Assembly: GCF_015265435.1 (NCBI RefSeq)
Contig: NZ_JABJWH010000040.1
Coordinates: 124,001 to 188,000 of the forward strand
DNA: 64,000 nucleotides
Direction: 5' to 3'
Source: Alloalcanivorax profundimaris
GTDB taxonomy: Bacteria; Pseudomonadota; Gammaproteobacteria; Pseudomonadales; Alcanivoracaceae
The notes beneath the pieces are model-generated. The model saw only the letters and a list, made by a program, of their open reading frames with translations, had not been told where the DNA came from and ran no database searches. Shown piece by piece: positions 62,939 to 64,000 of this stretch (positions within the stretch are counted from its first letter, which is position 1; each line of letters begins with the position of its first letter). A program made the position numbers and the translations under genes.

Positions 62939-63001
62939 GGCGCGCTAGTGTACCGCTTTGCCACACTGCCGCCAGTGCGCCTTCCCATTCAGGAACTCCC
63001 G

Positions 63002-63724
63002 ATGGAATTCAATGATGTGCTCGATGCCCGGCGCAGTACCCGGGCCTTTACCCAACAGCCGGTGCCGGACACCGTGCTTGATGCCCTGCTGGACCGCGCC
63101 GCCACGGCGTCGCCGAGCTGGTCCAATACCCAGCCCTACCAGGTGGCGGTGGCCACCGGCGCGGTGCTGGACGACCTGCGCGGCGAACTGAGCCGCCGCT
63201 TCGAACGGCTGAGCCGGCTGCAAAAAGCGCCGGCCTGGAAAAAGGCCCTGGCGGCCCTGCGCCGGGATCCCGGGCTGCCGGACGGGGACTTCCGCCCGGT
63301 GGTGGACTACCCGGACGACTTGCAGCCGCGTCGGGTGGCCACCGGCCGGGCGCTGTACCAGCAGCTTGGTATCGGCCGCGCCGACAAGGCCGCCCGCCAC
63401 CAGCAGATGGCCGCCAACTTCCGCTTTTTCGACGCCCCGGTGGCCCTGTTCGTGTTCGCGCACCAGGGCCTGGACGTCTACAGCGTGCTCGATGCCGGCA
63501 TCTTCCTGCAGACCTTGATGCTGGCGGCCACCGACCAGGGCCTGGGCAGCTGCGCCCAGGGCGCCCTGGGGCTGTGGCGCTCGCCGCTGGAGAAGCACTT
63601 CCGGATTCCGGCGCGCTACCAGCTGCTGTGCGGGCTGTCCCTGGGCTACCGGGCCGACGCCACGGTCAACACTTTCCAGCCGGACAAACTGCCGGCCTCG
63701 GCGCTGCGTATCCCGGAGCGCTGA
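63002..63724 (+). CDS. Nitroreductase family protein
   Basis: The 240-residue FMN-binding protein starts MEFNDVLDARRSTRAF with a core motif for FMN phosphate contact (RRSTR), SWSNTQPYQVAVAT and a C-terminal LGLWRSPLEKHFRIP / LCGLSLGY. Members reduce nitroaromatics, quinones or enones using NAD(P)H. The start is fixed by the conserved N-terminus; the ribosome-binding site is weak (AGGAACTCCCG). It converges with the heat-shock gene. Confidence 0.88.
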   Translation: MEFNDVLDARRSTRAFTQQPVPDTVLDALLDRAATASPSWSNTQPYQVAVATGAVLDDLRGELSRRFERLSRLQKAPAWKKALAALRRDPGLPDGDFRPVVDYPDDLQPRRVATGRALYQQLGIGRADKAARHQQMAANFRFFDAPVALFVFAHQGLDVYSVLDAGIFLQTLMLAATDQGLGSCAQGALGLWRSPLEKHFRIPARYQLLCGLSLGYRADATVNTFQPDKLPASALRIPER

Positions 63725-63734
63725 GCGCGCTCAG
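63721..63734. terminator. Palindrome containing both convergent stop codons
   Basis: CTGAGCGCGCTCAG is a perfect 14-bp palindrome. TGA (63722-63724) ends the nitroreductase gene and TCA (63731-63733) is the complement of the small heat-shock gene's stop. Confidence 0.45.
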
Positions 63735-64000
63735 TGGATCTCGATGGACCGGGTGCTGCGCGGGTGGTTCTCGTGGCGCGGCACGTCCAGGGTCAGCAGG
63801 CCGTTGTTGAACGAGGCGCTCAGCGCGTCGCCGTCGGCGTCCGCGGGCAACGTCAGCAGCCGCTGGAAGCGGCCGAAGCGGCGCTCGCTGTAGTGGTAGC
63901 CGTCCTCGTCGTTGAGCCGGGTTTCCTCCTTGCGGCCGCTGATCACCAGGGTGTCGCCGTCCAGGTTCACCGCCAGGTCGTCGCGCTCCATGCCGGGCAC
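63731..64000 (-). CDS. Small heat-shock protein Hsp20 (C-terminal part)
   Basis: The visible 89 residues are the end of an alpha-crystallin domain: PGMERDDLAVNLDGDTLVISG, RRFGRFQRLLTLP, FNNGLLTLDVPRHE and the C-terminal I-x-I-like SIEIH. The start lies beyond the window edge. These ATP-independent chaperones hold unfolding proteins. The final residues lie at the palindrome with the nitroreductase stop. Confidence 0.9.
   Translation of the reverse strand: MPGMERDDLAVNLDGDTLVISGRKEETRLNDEDGYHYSERRFGRFQRLLTLPADADGDALSASFNNGLLTLDVPRHENHPRSTRSIEIH

Overview
The window is a 64 kb, GC-rich (roughly 65-70 % by eye), densely packed chromosomal segment of a gammaproteobacterium. Gene content (Cti fatty acid isomerase, a DesT-DesC-DesB desaturase set, FadH, acyl-CoA dehydrogenases, PA2778/PA2779-type proteins, and Pseudomonas-like intergenic palindromes of the GTAGGAGCGACTTCAGTCGC type) points to an Alcanivorax/Alloalcanivorax-like or related marine oil-degrading organism; the genus is inference. 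I see no rRNA, tRNA, IS, prophage or CRISPR.

Layout. 1-3.8 kb: tail of an alpha-2-macroglobulin gene, pbpC, a Blc-type lipocalin and an NAD(P)-binding protein. 3.8-12 kb: BCCT transporter, secreted PHB-depolymerase-like esterase, TetR regulator, secreted M14-type protein, Uup ATPase. 12-17 kb: lipoprotein metallophosphoesterase, then a three-gene cassette of a secreted phospholipase C/P1-nuclease-like protein with a parvulin-like protein and a membrane-anchored Pro-rich protein. 17-22 kb: MscK-type channel and a PA2778/PA2779 pair. 22-29.6 kb: a leftward selenium operon (MaoC protein, mnmH, PhnD/PhnC/PhnE-like ABC transporter, FAD-oxidoreductase::SelD fusion). 29.7-32.8 kb: desT and divergent desCB. 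32.9-38.5 kb: AraC regulator, FxsA, long FabG, thiolase, TesB. 38.6-41.4 kb: two PepSY proteins with a BqsRS/PmrAB-type two-component system behind a four-fold 11-bp-period direct repeat. 41.4-47.9 kb: alpha/beta hydrolase, TetR, fadH and two acyl-CoA dehydrogenases. 48-49.4 kb: OmpA/OprF-like porin. 49.5-56.8 kb: a sensory and lipid-modification island (two GGDEF proteins with destroyed signature motifs, chalcone-isomerase-like and NTF2-like proteins, DUF2878, DUF1295, a CFA/coclaurine-N-methyltransferase-like enzyme, a histidine kinase and a response regulator). 56.8-64 kb: AGCS symporter, GlxA-type regulator, a possible small RNA, cti, small conserved proteins, nitroreductase and a truncated small heat-shock protein.

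Common themes are control of membrane lipid structure (desaturation by DesB/DesC, cis-trans isomerisation by Cti, a CFA-superfamily methyltransferase with a DUF1295 reductase-like partner, TesB, FadH) and envelope quality control. The most novel signals are non-coding: (i) two copies of a roughly 100-nt hairpin element whose loop is conserved while the outer stems are unrelated in sequence but perfectly paired; (ii) two convergent-gene junctions built from equal numbers of 7-mers on either side of a GC-rich hairpin; (iii) the response-regulator array at 38592-38630. The best protein-level candidates for an undescribed system are the 49.5-56.8 kb island and the 14.1-17.1 kb hydrolase plus folding-helper cassette.
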